Shown in pieces: positions 49,059 through 59,639 of a stretch of 64,000 nt of DNA (position 1 is its first letter; each line of letters begins with the position of its first letter). This stretch comes from Spirochaetales bacterium (GTDB lineage Bacteria > Spirochaetota > Spirochaetia > JABMQR01). Position numbers and translations under genes: made by a program. The stretch lies in contig JAGYPA010000015.1 of assembly GCA_018399255.1 (NCBI GenBank), positions 1 through 64,000 on the forward strand. The letters are read 5' to 3'. The notes beneath the pieces were generated by a model. That model saw only the letters and a list, made by a program, of their open reading frames with translations. It searched no databases and was not told the DNA's origin.

Positions 49059-49510
49059 ACTACGCTCCTTGCCGGTGCAGCTGTGCAAAGAGAGTCTCGA
49101 ATCGGACAGCGGGGCACCGGATAATAAAATTCTTACTCCTCAGACGCTTCCTGCCTGATATACTTTCGAATTCCCCCAAATCCGAACACAGGTAGCGATG
49201 GAGAAAGAGCAGTGCGCCCAACCTATTTTCCAAACATGAAGCCTGAAGGAGCCTGAAGGTTTGAAGGAGCCTGAAGCGGATATAAAACAGTACGAACCGC
49301 AGCAGGTTAAAAAACAAAACAGCATCACAGTCAATTCTGACGATGCTGTCTGGTAAAACCGGAGATGCTTACCAAAAATTGTAAAAAAACGCTCCTGTCA
49401 AATGGTATTCAGTCCCCAATCCATATGCTATCTCTAATATACTCTATTTTCAGCCGTTGAAAAGAAAAAATTGAGAAAAGATGAGTATTCTCCCAAACAA
49501 TTCTGCAGAC

Positions 49511-50920
49511 TCAGCGCTTCTCCTTCTCCATGGCCGCTGCGACTGCGAGTTCGTGCGGCATTATTCTCTTTATCGGCCTGAAATAGGTGCGCGGCGAGTA
49601 GCTGGACAAGTCGGACACTCTGGTCATATAGATGCAGGCATACTCTTCGACCTGCTCGGCATACAGGCTCTCCTCGGAACCGGCCCGCAGAATTTCTCCC
49701 CAATAGGGATTGAAGCACTTCTTGTACTCCCCGATAAGCTCGGATATTCTGGTGTTGAGCCCGTCCATTTCCCGGAAAAAGGGATCCACCGAACGGAGCG
49801 ATTTGACCGACTGCGTATTTCTGGCGAGATAGCGCTCGATATCAATTTGATTTATCTGCTGTTCGAGGGTCAGCTTCTGATTCATGAGGCTGTCAATTTC
49901 CTGCTGGATGGGAAAAGATTTCTCCAGCCCCTTCATCTCTTCTTCCAGGTCACCCAGGACCAGGGCCGTTCTCCAGTCACACTGCTTTTTGATCGAAACC
50001 ACATCCCCATAAATGTGATCTCCGATATAGAGTATTTCCTCCCCGGCCAGACCCATGTCCTCCTGCAGCTTTTCGTACCATCCGCCCTGGTAGATCCCCT
50101 GATTCAGCGGAGCTTCCTGATTCCGCATCAGGCCCGTTTCAGGATCGACGGCAAGGGGAAGAGAGCCGACTCTGGCGCTCAAAAACCGGGGCTTGTCGGC
50201 CGGGGTTACGACCAGGTCAAACACATCCCTGCCACTTGTCGTGGTTTGAGGAATGGATTAAGGGGCATAGTCCAGCAGCGCCCGACTGTATTCATAATCC
50301 GAATTGGTTATGATCATCAGTTTTTTACCGTAATCCTTGTAGCGCTCGAGCAGCATCGCGGTATCGGGGTCCTGGATTACGTATTCGGGAAAATTGTTTT
50401 TGAGCACGGTTTTCAGGCTGCCGTCACGGTGAAGATCATCGATTGTTGTCAGAATATCATCGGCCAGCTTTCGATAGTCGGGGATAGGCTCCCCATCTTC
50501 CTTCCTCTGGACAAGCTGCCCGAAGAGCACTCCATAGGAGATAGCAAAAGATGTATCGAGACTCTGGAAATCCTTGTCATGCAAGTCTACAGCGATATAT
50601 CGGTAGAGCTCATTCTGTTCCTTGAAAGGAACCTCCTTCAGTCCGTGGTACGATGTTTTAACCTTGTTGTAGCGGTTGAGCTGCAGCAGGTTGCCGTGCC
50701 GCTTGTCAACGACCAGTCCCACAATAGCGCGGTTGAAGTCGAAATCGAGGGTCCGGATCGATTCGGGGTAGCCGCGGGCTGTCACCAGGCGGTCAATCGC
50801 TAGCGTATGGGTCAGCTGCTCAAATTTTCTCGTGTCATAGGGAACGAGAGTATAGTCCATATCAAATCCGATCAGCTTTATTTTCTTCAAATTCAGTGTT
50901 CTGTTAACAAATACTGCCAT
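49511..50920 (-). pseudogene. HAD-IG family 5'-nucleotidase, split by a stop/frameshift cluster near 50217-50262
   Basis: MAVFVNRTLNLKKIKLIGFDMDYTLVPYDTRKFEQLTH ... NSDYEYSRALLDYAP* then FDLVVTPADKPRFL ... GEEILYIGDHIYGDVVSIKKQCDWRTALVLGDLEEE in the same overall frame. Confidence 0.85.
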
Positions 50921-51106
50921 GTGCCGGCTCCTTGGGCTCCTGGTGGCCATTCCGACCACCAGGTTTCTCTCTATGGTGTCTTGACACTAATATAGAGGTA
51001 AATGGTCGGGAAAGAAAGTATGGAAGGGGGAAATCCGCCAGAGAAATTTCAAAGAAGTTGCGCTGGAGCGGAACGACCGGTATACTGAATCGAAGGAGAA
51101 AACTCT

Positions 51107-52894
51107 ATGAACCTAAAAATACTTACTCCGACTGAGCGTCGTGAACTTGTCGATGCCGCGGCAGGCCGCATCCCGGTTGAGCTGCTTATTGTCAATGTGC
51201 AGATAGTCAATGTCTTTACCGGTGAAATCTATCCGGGCGTGATTGGAATCCACCATGGATATATAGCCTATGCCTTTGAAGCAGAAGACCCCTCTAGATT
51301 TGCCGGTAATGCCGTTAAGCTGCATGACGGACAGGGAGCTTATGCCGTTCCCGGTTTTATCGACTCCCACGTCCATATTGAAAGCAGCATGCTTACGCCT
51401 CGGCGGTTTGCGGAACTGGTTATACCGCATGGAACGACAACCATTGTCACCGATCCTCACGAAATCGGCAATGTGCTGGGAATCGAGGGCGTTGAGTACA
51501 TGATTGAAGCCGGCCGGGATCTTCCTATGTATCAGCTGGCCCTTGCACCCTCCTGCGTGCCTGCAGTACCGGGACTCGAGGAATCCGGCGCTGAATTTGG
51601 AAGAGATGAAATAGCCCGCCTGCTGGATAACGACCGCATCCTCGGTATAGCAGAGGTTATGGATTTCCAGGGAGTGATCAGGAACAGCGACAGAATGCGT
51701 GACATACTCGATCTGGGATTTGAACGCGAATGCTTTATCCAGGGACACTTTTTCGGGGACGGAGAACATGAACTTGCCGCCTATCTCTGCGCCGGTCCCT
51801 CCTCGAATCATGAAATATTCACCCCCGAAGCAGCAAAAGCCTCTGCCAGGGCCGGAATGATAGTCGATGCCCGCGACAGCTCCTTCTCCCGGGATGTCGA
51901 GGCAATAGTCGGAGCCCTCAAGCAGTACGGGCGGATGCCGAACTTCACCATCTGTACCGACGACCGCGAACCGGCCCAGATACTGCGAGACGGCCATATA
52001 AATGCCTGCACCCGCCATGCCATAGAATCAGGCATGGAGCCGGTGGATGCCATACGGGCGGCATCCCTCAATACCGCAGCTCTTTACAAACTGGACAAGT
52101 TGGGCGCCATTGCGCCGGGATATATCGCAAATATCAACCTGGTCGATGACCCGGGAAACCTCAAAGTAAAAACCGTCTTCTTTGAAGGGACCGTTGCAGC
52201 GGAAAACGGAAAGCTCAGCCGGCCCATTGAAGAGCAGCAGTTTGCAGTCGAGTCGTACAACTCAGTGCATATCGGAACCCTGAATGAAGCGGATCTTACC
52301 CTTACCGTTCCGGAAGGAGTTCAGGACGGATCTGTACAGGTTCGGGTTATTCATTATCCCGATGCCGATACGCTGGAAACGCAAAATGTCATCAGGGAAG
52401 TGACAGTGCGCGATGGGAAGGTGGTTCTTGACGGGAATGAGGACCTTAACTTTATTGCCGTGGTAAACCGGCATGCCGGAAAGACGGGAATGAGCGTGGG
52501 CTTGGTGAGCAATTTTCTCCTGAAGCAGGGGGCGCTTGCTGGAACCGTAAGCCATGATTCCCACAACCTGACCCTGGTCTATCGCGATCCCTCTGAGGTC
52601 CTGACAGCGGTAAAAAAAGTGGTAAGCAGCCGAGGCGGTGTTGTTTATGTCAATAATGGACAGGTGTATCCGCTGGAGCTGCCGGTTGCGGGACTGATGA
52701 GCAGCGGATCGATAGGAACCTGCATCAGCCAGGTGGAAACGCTCAACCGCGTCCTACGTGATGCGGGCATCCAGACCTCGAACCCGGTAATGCGTCTGGC
52801 AACAGCGGCACTTCCGGTTATACCGAATATAAAGATCTCTGATAAAGGACTGATTGATGTGCTGAAGGCCGAGTTTATTGATCTTTTTGTCTGA
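51107..52894 (+). CDS. ade: Adenine deaminase
   Basis: AYAVPGFIDSHVHIESSMLTPRRFAELVIPHGTTTIVTDPHEIGNVLG; C-terminal adenine deaminase domain; intact. Confidence 0.95.
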   Translation: MNLKILTPTERRELVDAAAGRIPVELLIVNVQIVNVFTGEIYPGVIGIHHGYIAYAFEAEDPSRFAGNAVKLHDGQGAYAVPGFIDSHVHIESSMLTPRRFAELVIPHGTTTIVTDPHEIGNVLGIEGVEYMIEAGRDLPMYQLALAPSCVPAVPGLEESGAEFGRDEIARLLDNDRILGIAEVMDFQGVIRNSDRMRDILDLGFERECFIQGHFFGDGEHELAAYLCAGPSSNHEIFTPEAAKASARAGMIVDARDSSFSRDVEAIVGALKQYGRMPNFTICTDDREPAQILRDGHINACTRHAIESGMEPVDAIRAASLNTAALYKLDKLGAIAPGYIANINLVDDPGNLKVKTVFFEGTVAAENGKLSRPIEEQQFAVESYNSVHIGTLNEADLTLTVPEGVQDGSVQVRVIHYPDADTLETQNVIREVTVRDGKVVLDGNEDLNFIAVVNRHAGKTGMSVGLVSNFLLKQGALAGTVSHDSHNLTLVYRDPSEVLTAVKKVVSSRGGVVYVNNGQVYPLELPVAGLMSSGSIGTCISQVETLNRVLRDAGIQTSNPVMRLATAALPVIPNIKISDKGLIDVLKAEFIDLFV

Positions 52895-52971
52895 GGGTTT
52901 GATTTTTTGAGAAGTTTTTACGATATTACACATACGGCCGATTGCCGGACGACAAAAGCAGTAAGCTTTTG

Positions 52972-53025
52972 CAGCTTTTGCAGCCATTGCAGCCATTGCA
53001 GCCATTGCAGCCATTGCAGCCATTG
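52972..53025. repeat. 9-bp tandem repeat (CAGCCATTG) x5 with an upstream variant unit
   Basis: Five exact copies 52981-53025; preceded by CAGCTTTTG. Confidence 0.95.
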
Positions 53026-53119
53026 CCCGGCTCAAGCCTGCTGTAAGCTTGATTAAGCCTGCATAAGCTCTATCGAGCCTGCGTAACTGGCAATCCAGGT
53101 TTTTCCAGGAGGAGAATTT

Positions 53120-55786
53120 ATGAGTGAATACTACACCGATCCCGATCCCGCCGAAACACGGGAATGGCTTGATGCCATCGAAGGCGTAATCCGTCAGGAA
53201 GGAGCCGAAAAAACCGACTTCCTGCTGCGGGAACTGACCGAAAGTGCCAGAAGGCAGGGGGTTGCAACATCTCCGGGCGTACTTTCACCGTATACCAATA
53301 CCATAACTCCCGACGGGGAAGAGAAAATACCTCAGGGTGACTCGCTGACAGCCATGCGCGTCGCCGCTTTTGTTCGCTGGAATGCCATGGCCATGGTAGC
53401 CCGGGCCAATAAGGACGGGGGCGGGCTTGGCGGACATATAGCCAGCTTTGCTTCATCAGCCGTCCTCTATGAGGTGGGATTCAACTGGTTTTTCCACGGC
53501 CCCGAGGCAGAAAACGGGTCTGATCTGGTTTTTTTCCAGGGCCATTCAGCTCCCGGAGTCTATGCCCGGGCTTTTGTGGAGGGGCGTCTTACCGAAGAAC
53601 AGCTGGAAAACTTCAGAAAGGAGACCGGCGGCAAAGGAATTTCATCCTATCCTCACCCCTGGCTGATGCCCGATTTCTGGCAGTTTCCCACCGTCTCAAT
53701 GGGACTGGGGCCGCTTATGGCCGTCTATCAGGCACGCTTCATGAAGTACATGAATGCCCGGGGACTGGCAAATGCCGGAGACCGCAAGGTGTGGGTATTC
53801 ATGGGTGACGGCGAATCCGATGAGCCGGAAGCTCAAGGAGCCCTGGCCCTGGCGGCGAGGGAAAAACTTGATAACCTGATCTATGTTGTAAACTGCAATC
53901 TCCAGCGTCTCGACGGACCAGTCAGGGGAAATGGAAAAATTATCCAGGAGCTGGAAGGTAATTTCCGCGGAGCCGGCTGGAATGTGATCAAGCTGATCTG
54001 GGGGACCGAGTGGGATGAGATAATGGCCCGCGATACCGAAGGACTGCTGCTGCGGAAAATATCAACCATGGTCGATGGAGAATTCCAGACCCTTCGTACC
54101 CGCGGACCTGAGTATATGCGTCAAGCGCTTTTCGGTGATGACGAACGGCTAATGAAGCTTGTTGAAGACAAAAGTGACCGTGAAATCTGGCAGATGTCAC
54201 GGGGCGGGCACGATCCGCGCAAAGTCTATGCAGCCTTCAGTGAGGCGAGAAAGCATACCGGTCAGCCGACAGTGATTCTTGTCAAAACCATAAAAGGATT
54301 CGGTCTGGGCAAGGACGGCGAGGCCTCCATGGGAGCTCATAACCTGAAAAAAATGGCCGGAGTGGACCTGGTTGAGTTCAGGGACCGGTTTCATGTACCC
54401 CTCAAAGATGACGAACTGGAAGCCCTGCCGTTTATCAAGCCGGCTGAGGGCAGCGATGAAGCCGAATTTCTCAAGAGGATGCGAAAGCAGATGGGCGGTC
54501 CTGTCCCGTCGCGCATTGCAGGAAATGAGCGTCTGATCATACCGGGACTTGACGCCTTTTCCGGACTTCTTAAGTCTTCCGGTGACCGCGAAATTTCCAC
54601 AACCATGGCCTTTGTCCGACTGTTAAGCACCCTCACCAAAGATAAGCAGATCGGTGAGCGTCTTGTACCGATTGTTCCGGATGAGGCAAGGACCTTCGGA
54701 ATGGAAGGACTGTTCCGGCAGGTTGGCATCTATGCACCAACGGGGCAGCTCTATGAACCTGAGGATTCCGAATCGCTGATGTGGTATCGGGAGGATGCCA
54801 AGGGGCAGATTCTCGAAGAGGGCATTACCGAAGCAGGCGCATTTTCCTCATGGATTGCCGCGGCGACTGCCTATGCAAACTACGGCAAGGTTATGATCCC
54901 GTTCTACACCTACTACTCCATTTTCGGATTTCAGAGGATTGGCGATCTTGCCTGGGCGGCTGGAGACAGTCGGGCCCGCGGTTTTCTGATGGGAGCAACT
55001 TCAGGCAGGACAACCCTCAACGGCGAGGGACTGCAGCATCAGGACGGCCACGGCCTGCTGCTGGCGGCAACACTTCCCACCTGCCGGGCGTATGATCCGA
55101 CATTCTCCTACGAGCTGGCCGTTATCATTCAGAACGGCATGCAGAAGATGTATGGAGAGGGTGGGGGTGAGGATGTTTTCTACTATATCACCCTCCTCAA
55201 CGAAAACTATGTCCATCCGGAAATACCAGAAGGGGCCGAGGAGGGTATAATCAAGGGAATCTACCAGTTCCGCAAGGGAGCTGCCGGCAAGAAACGGGTT
55301 CAGCTGATGGGAAGCGGGTCTATTTTCCGTGAGGTTATTGCCGCAGCCGAGATGCTTGAGGCGGATTTTGATGTTAACGCCGACCTCTGGAGTGTCCCGG
55401 GAATAAATCAACTTGCCCGGGAGGGCAGCGAAGCCGAACGCTGGAACCTGCTGCATCCCGGTGAGAAACCGAAAATACCGTATCTGACAGAGACGATGAA
55501 AAAAGCTTCCGGACCTGTTGTTATCAGTACCGATTATCAGCGGGCGTATCCCGAGCAGATCCGCCGTTTTATTCCCGGCAGTGTGACCATACTGGGAACC
55601 GACGGGTACGGGCGCAGCGATACGCGGGAACATCTGAGGGACTTTTTCGAGGTTGACCGCCGATACATTGTTCTTGCCGCATTGAAGGGGCTGGAGGCCG
55701 AAGGTACAGTAAAGGTCGGCACAGCTGCCGCCGCTGTAAAAACACTGGGTATCGAGGCAGATCGCCCGGCACCCTGGACCGTATAA
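53120..55786 (+). CDS. aceE: Pyruvate dehydrogenase E1, homodimeric type
   Basis: 888 aa; SEYYTDPDPAETREWLDAIEGVI; GGHIASFASSAVLYEVGFNWFF; QHQDGHGLL. Confidence 0.95.
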   Translation: MSEYYTDPDPAETREWLDAIEGVIRQEGAEKTDFLLRELTESARRQGVATSPGVLSPYTNTITPDGEEKIPQGDSLTAMRVAAFVRWNAMAMVARANKDGGGLGGHIASFASSAVLYEVGFNWFFHGPEAENGSDLVFFQGHSAPGVYARAFVEGRLTEEQLENFRKETGGKGISSYPHPWLMPDFWQFPTVSMGLGPLMAVYQARFMKYMNARGLANAGDRKVWVFMGDGESDEPEAQGALALAAREKLDNLIYVVNCNLQRLDGPVRGNGKIIQELEGNFRGAGWNVIKLIWGTEWDEIMARDTEGLLLRKISTMVDGEFQTLRTRGPEYMRQALFGDDERLMKLVEDKSDREIWQMSRGGHDPRKVYAAFSEARKHTGQPTVILVKTIKGFGLGKDGEASMGAHNLKKMAGVDLVEFRDRFHVPLKDDELEALPFIKPAEGSDEAEFLKRMRKQMGGPVPSRIAGNERLIIPGLDAFSGLLKSSGDREISTTMAFVRLLSTLTKDKQIGERLVPIVPDEARTFGMEGLFRQVGIYAPTGQLYEPEDSESLMWYREDAKGQILEEGITEAGAFSSWIAAATAYANYGKVMIPFYTYYSIFGFQRIGDLAWAAGDSRARGFLMGATSGRTTLNGEGLQHQDGHGLLLAATLPTCRAYDPTFSYELAVIIQNGMQKMYGEGGGEDVFYYITLLNENYVHPEIPEGAEEGIIKGIYQFRKGAAGKKRVQLMGSGSIFREVIAAAEMLEADFDVNADLWSVPGINQLAREGSEAERWNLLHPGEKPKIPYLTETMKKASGPVVISTDYQRAYPEQIRRFIPGSVTILGTDGYGRSDTREHLRDFFEVDRRYIVLAALKGLEAEGTVKVGTAAAAVKTLGIEADRPAPWTV

Positions 55787-55801
55787 CAGGAGAGGCAAAA
55801 C

Positions 55802-57160
55802 ATGGCAGTTACAGATATTCGTGTTCCCGATATTGGAGGGTTTGAGAACGTCGCCATAGTTGAAGTGTTTGTTTCAGCAGGCGACCGGATACATGCGGAG
55901 GATTCCCTCATCTCACTTGAAAGCGATAAGGCGGTTATGGATATTCCCTCACCTGTAAGCGGGAAGATAACGGAAATGCTGGTTAAAGCAGACGATACGG
56001 TAAGCGAGGGGGACCTCATAGCCCGTGTGGAGGTTGAAGATGCTGATGCGGCTGACGATGCAGAAAATGCTGATGCCGATGCTGGGGCAGAAGATGCTGA
56101 TGCGGCTGACGATGCGGCAGTAACCGGGGGGACTCAGGCTGATAAATCACCAGCGAAACCCGAAGCTCCAGCGAAACCCGAAGCTCCAGCGAAACCCGAA
56201 ACCGGGCCGATACCGGGAGGCGGGGGCAAGTATCACGCTTCTCCCTCCGTACGCCAGTATGCCCGCGAACTGACTGTTCCGCTGGGACAGGTGACTGGAA
56301 CCGGTCCCAAAGGAAGAATTACCAAAGAAGATGTTCAGGCCGTGGTCCAGAAGCTGCTCGCAGCTGACCGGCAGCTGGCAGGCGGCGGGGCCGCAGCAAG
56401 CCGCGGGGCTATGGCAGGCAGCGGCATTCCGTCAATACCCCTTGAAGATTTCAGCCGTTATGGGTCAATAACCACCGAACCGCTGGGACGGATCCAGAAA
56501 ATATCCGGACCGCACCTGCATGCCGGCTGGCTGAATATTCCCCTGGTTACCCATTTTGATGAATGCAATGTAACCCGTCTGGAAGATTTCAGGAAACAGG
56601 CCAACGCGGCGAGAGGCGAAGACGATGTGCGCCTCAGCATTCTCCCGTTTATCGTGAAGGCTGTGGTTCGAGTGCTGAAACAGTTTCCGCATGTAAATTC
56701 ATCCATCGATACCGAAAACCGCACCCTCATTCTGAAGCAGTATTACCATATCGGTATAGCCGTGGATACTCCAGACGGACTCGTTGTTCCGACTATCAAA
56801 AATGCTGATAAAAAAACAGTTGGAGTGATTGCCAGTGAACTTGCCGAAGTAAGCGGCAGGGCGAGAGCTGGAAAGCTGAAACCTGATGATTTTACCGGAG
56901 CCTCCTTCAGTATATCAAGTCTTGGGGGTATCGGAGGCACTCAGTTTACCCCGCTCGTCAATGCCCCTCAGGCCGCAATCCTGGGGGTCTCACGGGCGGC
57001 CGTCAAGCCGGTCTGGAACGGTGAAAGCTTTGTCCCTCAGACAATCCTTCCATTTTCCCTCTCCTATGACCACCGGATTATCGATGGAGCGGAGGGTGCG
57101 CGTTTCAGCAGGGCCCTGGCGCTTGAATTGGAGCAGTTCCATGCAGCACTGCTGGAATAG
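55802..57160 (+). CDS. aceF: Dihydrolipoamide acetyltransferase (PDH E2)
   Basis: Lipoyl domain with ESDKAVMDIPSP; peripheral-subunit-binding domain; C-terminal SYDHRIIDGAEGARF. Confidence 0.94.
   Translation: MAVTDIRVPDIGGFENVAIVEVFVSAGDRIHAEDSLISLESDKAVMDIPSPVSGKITEMLVKADDTVSEGDLIARVEVEDADAADDAENADADAGAEDADAADDAAVTGGTQADKSPAKPEAPAKPEAPAKPETGPIPGGGGKYHASPSVRQYARELTVPLGQVTGTGPKGRITKEDVQAVVQKLLAADRQLAGGGAAASRGAMAGSGIPSIPLEDFSRYGSITTEPLGRIQKISGPHLHAGWLNIPLVTHFDECNVTRLEDFRKQANAARGEDDVRLSILPFIVKAVVRVLKQFPHVNSSIDTENRTLILKQYYHIGIAVDTPDGLVVPTIKNADKKTVGVIASELAEVSGRARAGKLKPDDFTGASFSISSLGGIGGTQFTPLVNAPQAAILGVSRAAVKPVWNGESFVPQTILPFSLSYDHRIIDGAEGARFSRALALELEQFHAALLE
56150..56201 (+). repeat. 18-bp in-frame tandem repeat (KPEAPA) in the E2 linker
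   Basis: CCAGCGAAACCCGAAGCT units. Confidence 0.9.
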
Positions 57161-57194
57161 CGGATAGCGAAAATGAACCTGAAAAGAGGATAGT

Positions 57195-58619
57195 ATGACG
57201 GATATTAAAGAAATAACAGCAGACTTTGCCGTTCTTGGCGGCGGTCCCGGCGGATATTCAGCGGCATTTCGGGCAGCCGATCTCGGGCTCTCCGTCGTGC
57301 TCATTGAAAAGCATGAGCGAATCGGGGGCGTCTGCCTCAATGTTGGCTGCATTCCCTCCAAAACGCTGCTTCATGCAGCAGAAGTATTGAGGGAGGCCGA
57401 GGAAGCTGAAATATTCGGAATAACCTTTACCAAACCTGACATTAACCTGGACAAGCTCAGGAACCACAAAGATGGGGTGGTAGATACCCTTACCTCCGGA
57501 TTGAAAAAGCTGGCGAAAGCGCGTAAAGCTGCTATTCTGCAGGGCTTCGGTAAGTTCCTCGATAAACAGACTATCGAGGTGACGGCAGAGAACGGAGAGA
57601 TAACCCGGGTGGTATTCAAACATGCAGCAGCAGCGGTCGGCTCGCGTCCCGTCAGGATTCCCGGAATCGATTATGATGATGAGCGAATATGGGATTCAAC
57701 TGATGCGCTTGCTTTGAAAAACATACCTGCCCGGCTGCTGGTAATTGGCGGCGGAATAATCGGGCTGGAGATGGCGGCTGTATATCACGCCCTTGGCTCG
57801 GAAATAACATTGGTGGAAATGATGGATCAGCTGATACCACCGGCTGATGCCGATATTGTCCGGCCCCTCATGCAGGTTCTCAAAAAACGCTATGCCGGTA
57901 TCTATACATCAACCCGGGTTAAGGCTGTCGATCAGTCCGGGACTGTACTGAAAGTGGAGCTGGAGGGGAAGAAGGCTCCGGAGTCTGTTGAGGCCGATGC
58001 CGTGCTGGTGTCAGTGGGACGGCAGCCGAATACCGCAGGACTGGGATTGGAGCAGCTGGGGATAGATCTGGACGAAAAAGGGTTTATTCCGGTTGACGCG
58101 TCAATGCGGACCCGGGTTCCCGGCATTTTTGCCATCGGGGATGCAGTCGGTAATCCTATGCTTGCTCACAAAGCAGTGCATGAGGGAAAAACCGCCGCGG
58201 AAGCAGCAGCCGGGCTGCCTGCCGAATTCTCGCCCCTGACAATCCCCTCGGTTGCCTATACCGACCCGGAAGTTGCCTGGATGGGATTGACCGAGAAAGA
58301 TGCCGAAGCTCGGGGAATTGCCTATAAGAAAGGAGTTTTCCCCTGGAGTGCCAGCGGAAGGGCGCTGAGTTCCTCAAGTGGGAAGGGGATCAGCAAGGTG
58401 CTATTCGACTCCGAAACTGGACGTATTCTCGGGGCGGGGATAACCGGCCGGAATGCCGGTGAACTGATTGCCGAGGCTGTACTGGCGCTGGAAATGGGGT
58501 CGGATGCGGAAGATATCAGCCGGACGGTACATGCTCATCCCACGCTCGCGGAAACCTTTGCCGGAGCTGCCGAGATGATTCACGGGTCAATTACCGATCT
58601 GCTGCCTCCTAAAAAGTAG
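57195..58619 (+). CDS. lpd: Dihydrolipoamide dehydrogenase (E3)
   Basis: GGGPGGYSAAFRAADLG; GGVCLNVGCIPSKTLLHAAE; HAHPTLAETF. Confidence 0.96.
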   Translation: MTDIKEITADFAVLGGGPGGYSAAFRAADLGLSVVLIEKHERIGGVCLNVGCIPSKTLLHAAEVLREAEEAEIFGITFTKPDINLDKLRNHKDGVVDTLTSGLKKLAKARKAAILQGFGKFLDKQTIEVTAENGEITRVVFKHAAAAVGSRPVRIPGIDYDDERIWDSTDALALKNIPARLLVIGGGIIGLEMAAVYHALGSEITLVEMMDQLIPPADADIVRPLMQVLKKRYAGIYTSTRVKAVDQSGTVLKVELEGKKAPESVEADAVLVSVGRQPNTAGLGLEQLGIDLDEKGFIPVDASMRTRVPGIFAIGDAVGNPMLAHKAVHEGKTAAEAAAGLPAEFSPLTIPSVAYTDPEVAWMGLTEKDAEARGIAYKKGVFPWSASGRALSSSSGKGISKVLFDSETGRILGAGITGRNAGELIAEAVLALEMGSDAEDISRTVHAHPTLAETFAGAAEMIHGSITDLLPPKK

Positions 58620-59493
58620 AGAGCTCTTCACGAAAGTAGGCGTACGTCGTTAACGTGGTAAAGCCTACGGAAGTATAGAGCGCGAGTGCAGACACATTGG
58701 CGCTGTCCACCTCAAGCAGCAGCGGCTTGTCCGGTTCAAGAAGACGGGCTTCGCGCATAAACGCCAGCAGCCCCTTCCTGCCGAAACCCTGTCCCTGCAT
58801 GTCAGGCAGTATGCCAAAACCGTAAAGAAACACAGAATCTTCTTCAGGAAGAAAGGAAAGGTGTCCCATGCCGAAAACCTTGCTGCCTCGATAGAGCAGA
58901 TAGGTTTTTCTGTAGGAGAATTTGAGCGTGTTTTCCAGAGATACCCGGATATTCTCACGTGATTCGTTGAAAATCTTTTCTGTTATGGACACCAGTTCAT
59001 CAAGATCCTCCAGGGAAATCAGACGCAGGCTGATATCCGGGATTTCCGGAACGGCTGCCATGGGAAGTTCCATAACCTGTTCTGTATGATCGTAGGGCAC
59101 CTTCATGGTAGAAAGCATGCCGATTCCGGAAACTGACTGCTCATTGCAGACATAGAGGATTGCGGGGACGCCGTATTTGGAGACCTCTTTTCTGGCAAGC
59201 TCCCTCAGTTTTGTAAAAATACCCTGCTTCCTGAACAATGGGCTGACAAATCCGGCAAGTTCAGCCTCGTCAGGCGTTGGAACAAAAAGGGCGACGATAC
59301 CCGCAAGTTTTCCCTCGACTTCTGCCGTAAAGAACAACGAAATCTCCGGATTGAAGACCAGGGCGGTAATCGATTTGATGTCAGCAATTTCCCTGGTCCC
59401 ATCGTGATGAGCGCATTCATCAACCAACTTGAGAGCGGCATCGGCCAAGTCGGGAGGAATTTCACGATATGCATGATAACTGATACGTTCCAT
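58609..59493 (-). CDS. GNAT-family N-acetyltransferase
   Basis: YGFGILPDMQGQGFGRKGLLAFM; ALYTSVGFTTLTTYAYFR. Confidence 0.85.
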   Translation of the reverse strand: MERISYHAYREIPPDLADAALKLVDECAHHDGTREIADIKSITALVFNPEISLFFTAEVEGKLAGIVALFVPTPDEAELAGFVSPLFRKQGIFTKLRELARKEVSKYGVPAILYVCNEQSVSGIGMLSTMKVPYDHTEQVMELPMAAVPEIPDISLRLISLEDLDELVSITEKIFNESRENIRVSLENTLKFSYRKTYLLYRGSKVFGMGHLSFLPEEDSVFLYGFGILPDMQGQGFGRKGLLAFMREARLLEPDKPLLLEVDSANVSALALYTSVGFTTLTTYAYFREELSTF

Positions 59494-59639
59494 CGGATTC
59501 AGGCCTCCCGGTTAATACTTTATAAAAAACCTGTGCAGCAAAACTTGTGCAGAAAAACTTGAACAGCAAAAACACAGCAGCTCCATAGTACCACGGACAA
59601 CCGCATTGAGGATAGCACAAAAGATCGCTTGAGTTCGGC

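Noticed and set aside
49481-50803. 440-aa + strand ORF
   Set aside because: Antisense shadow of the HAD-IG nucleotidase, which has clear motifs on the minus strand.
52972-53025. Possible CRISPR-like array
   Set aside because: Units are 9 bp head-to-tail with no unique spacers and no cas genes; simple tandem repeat.
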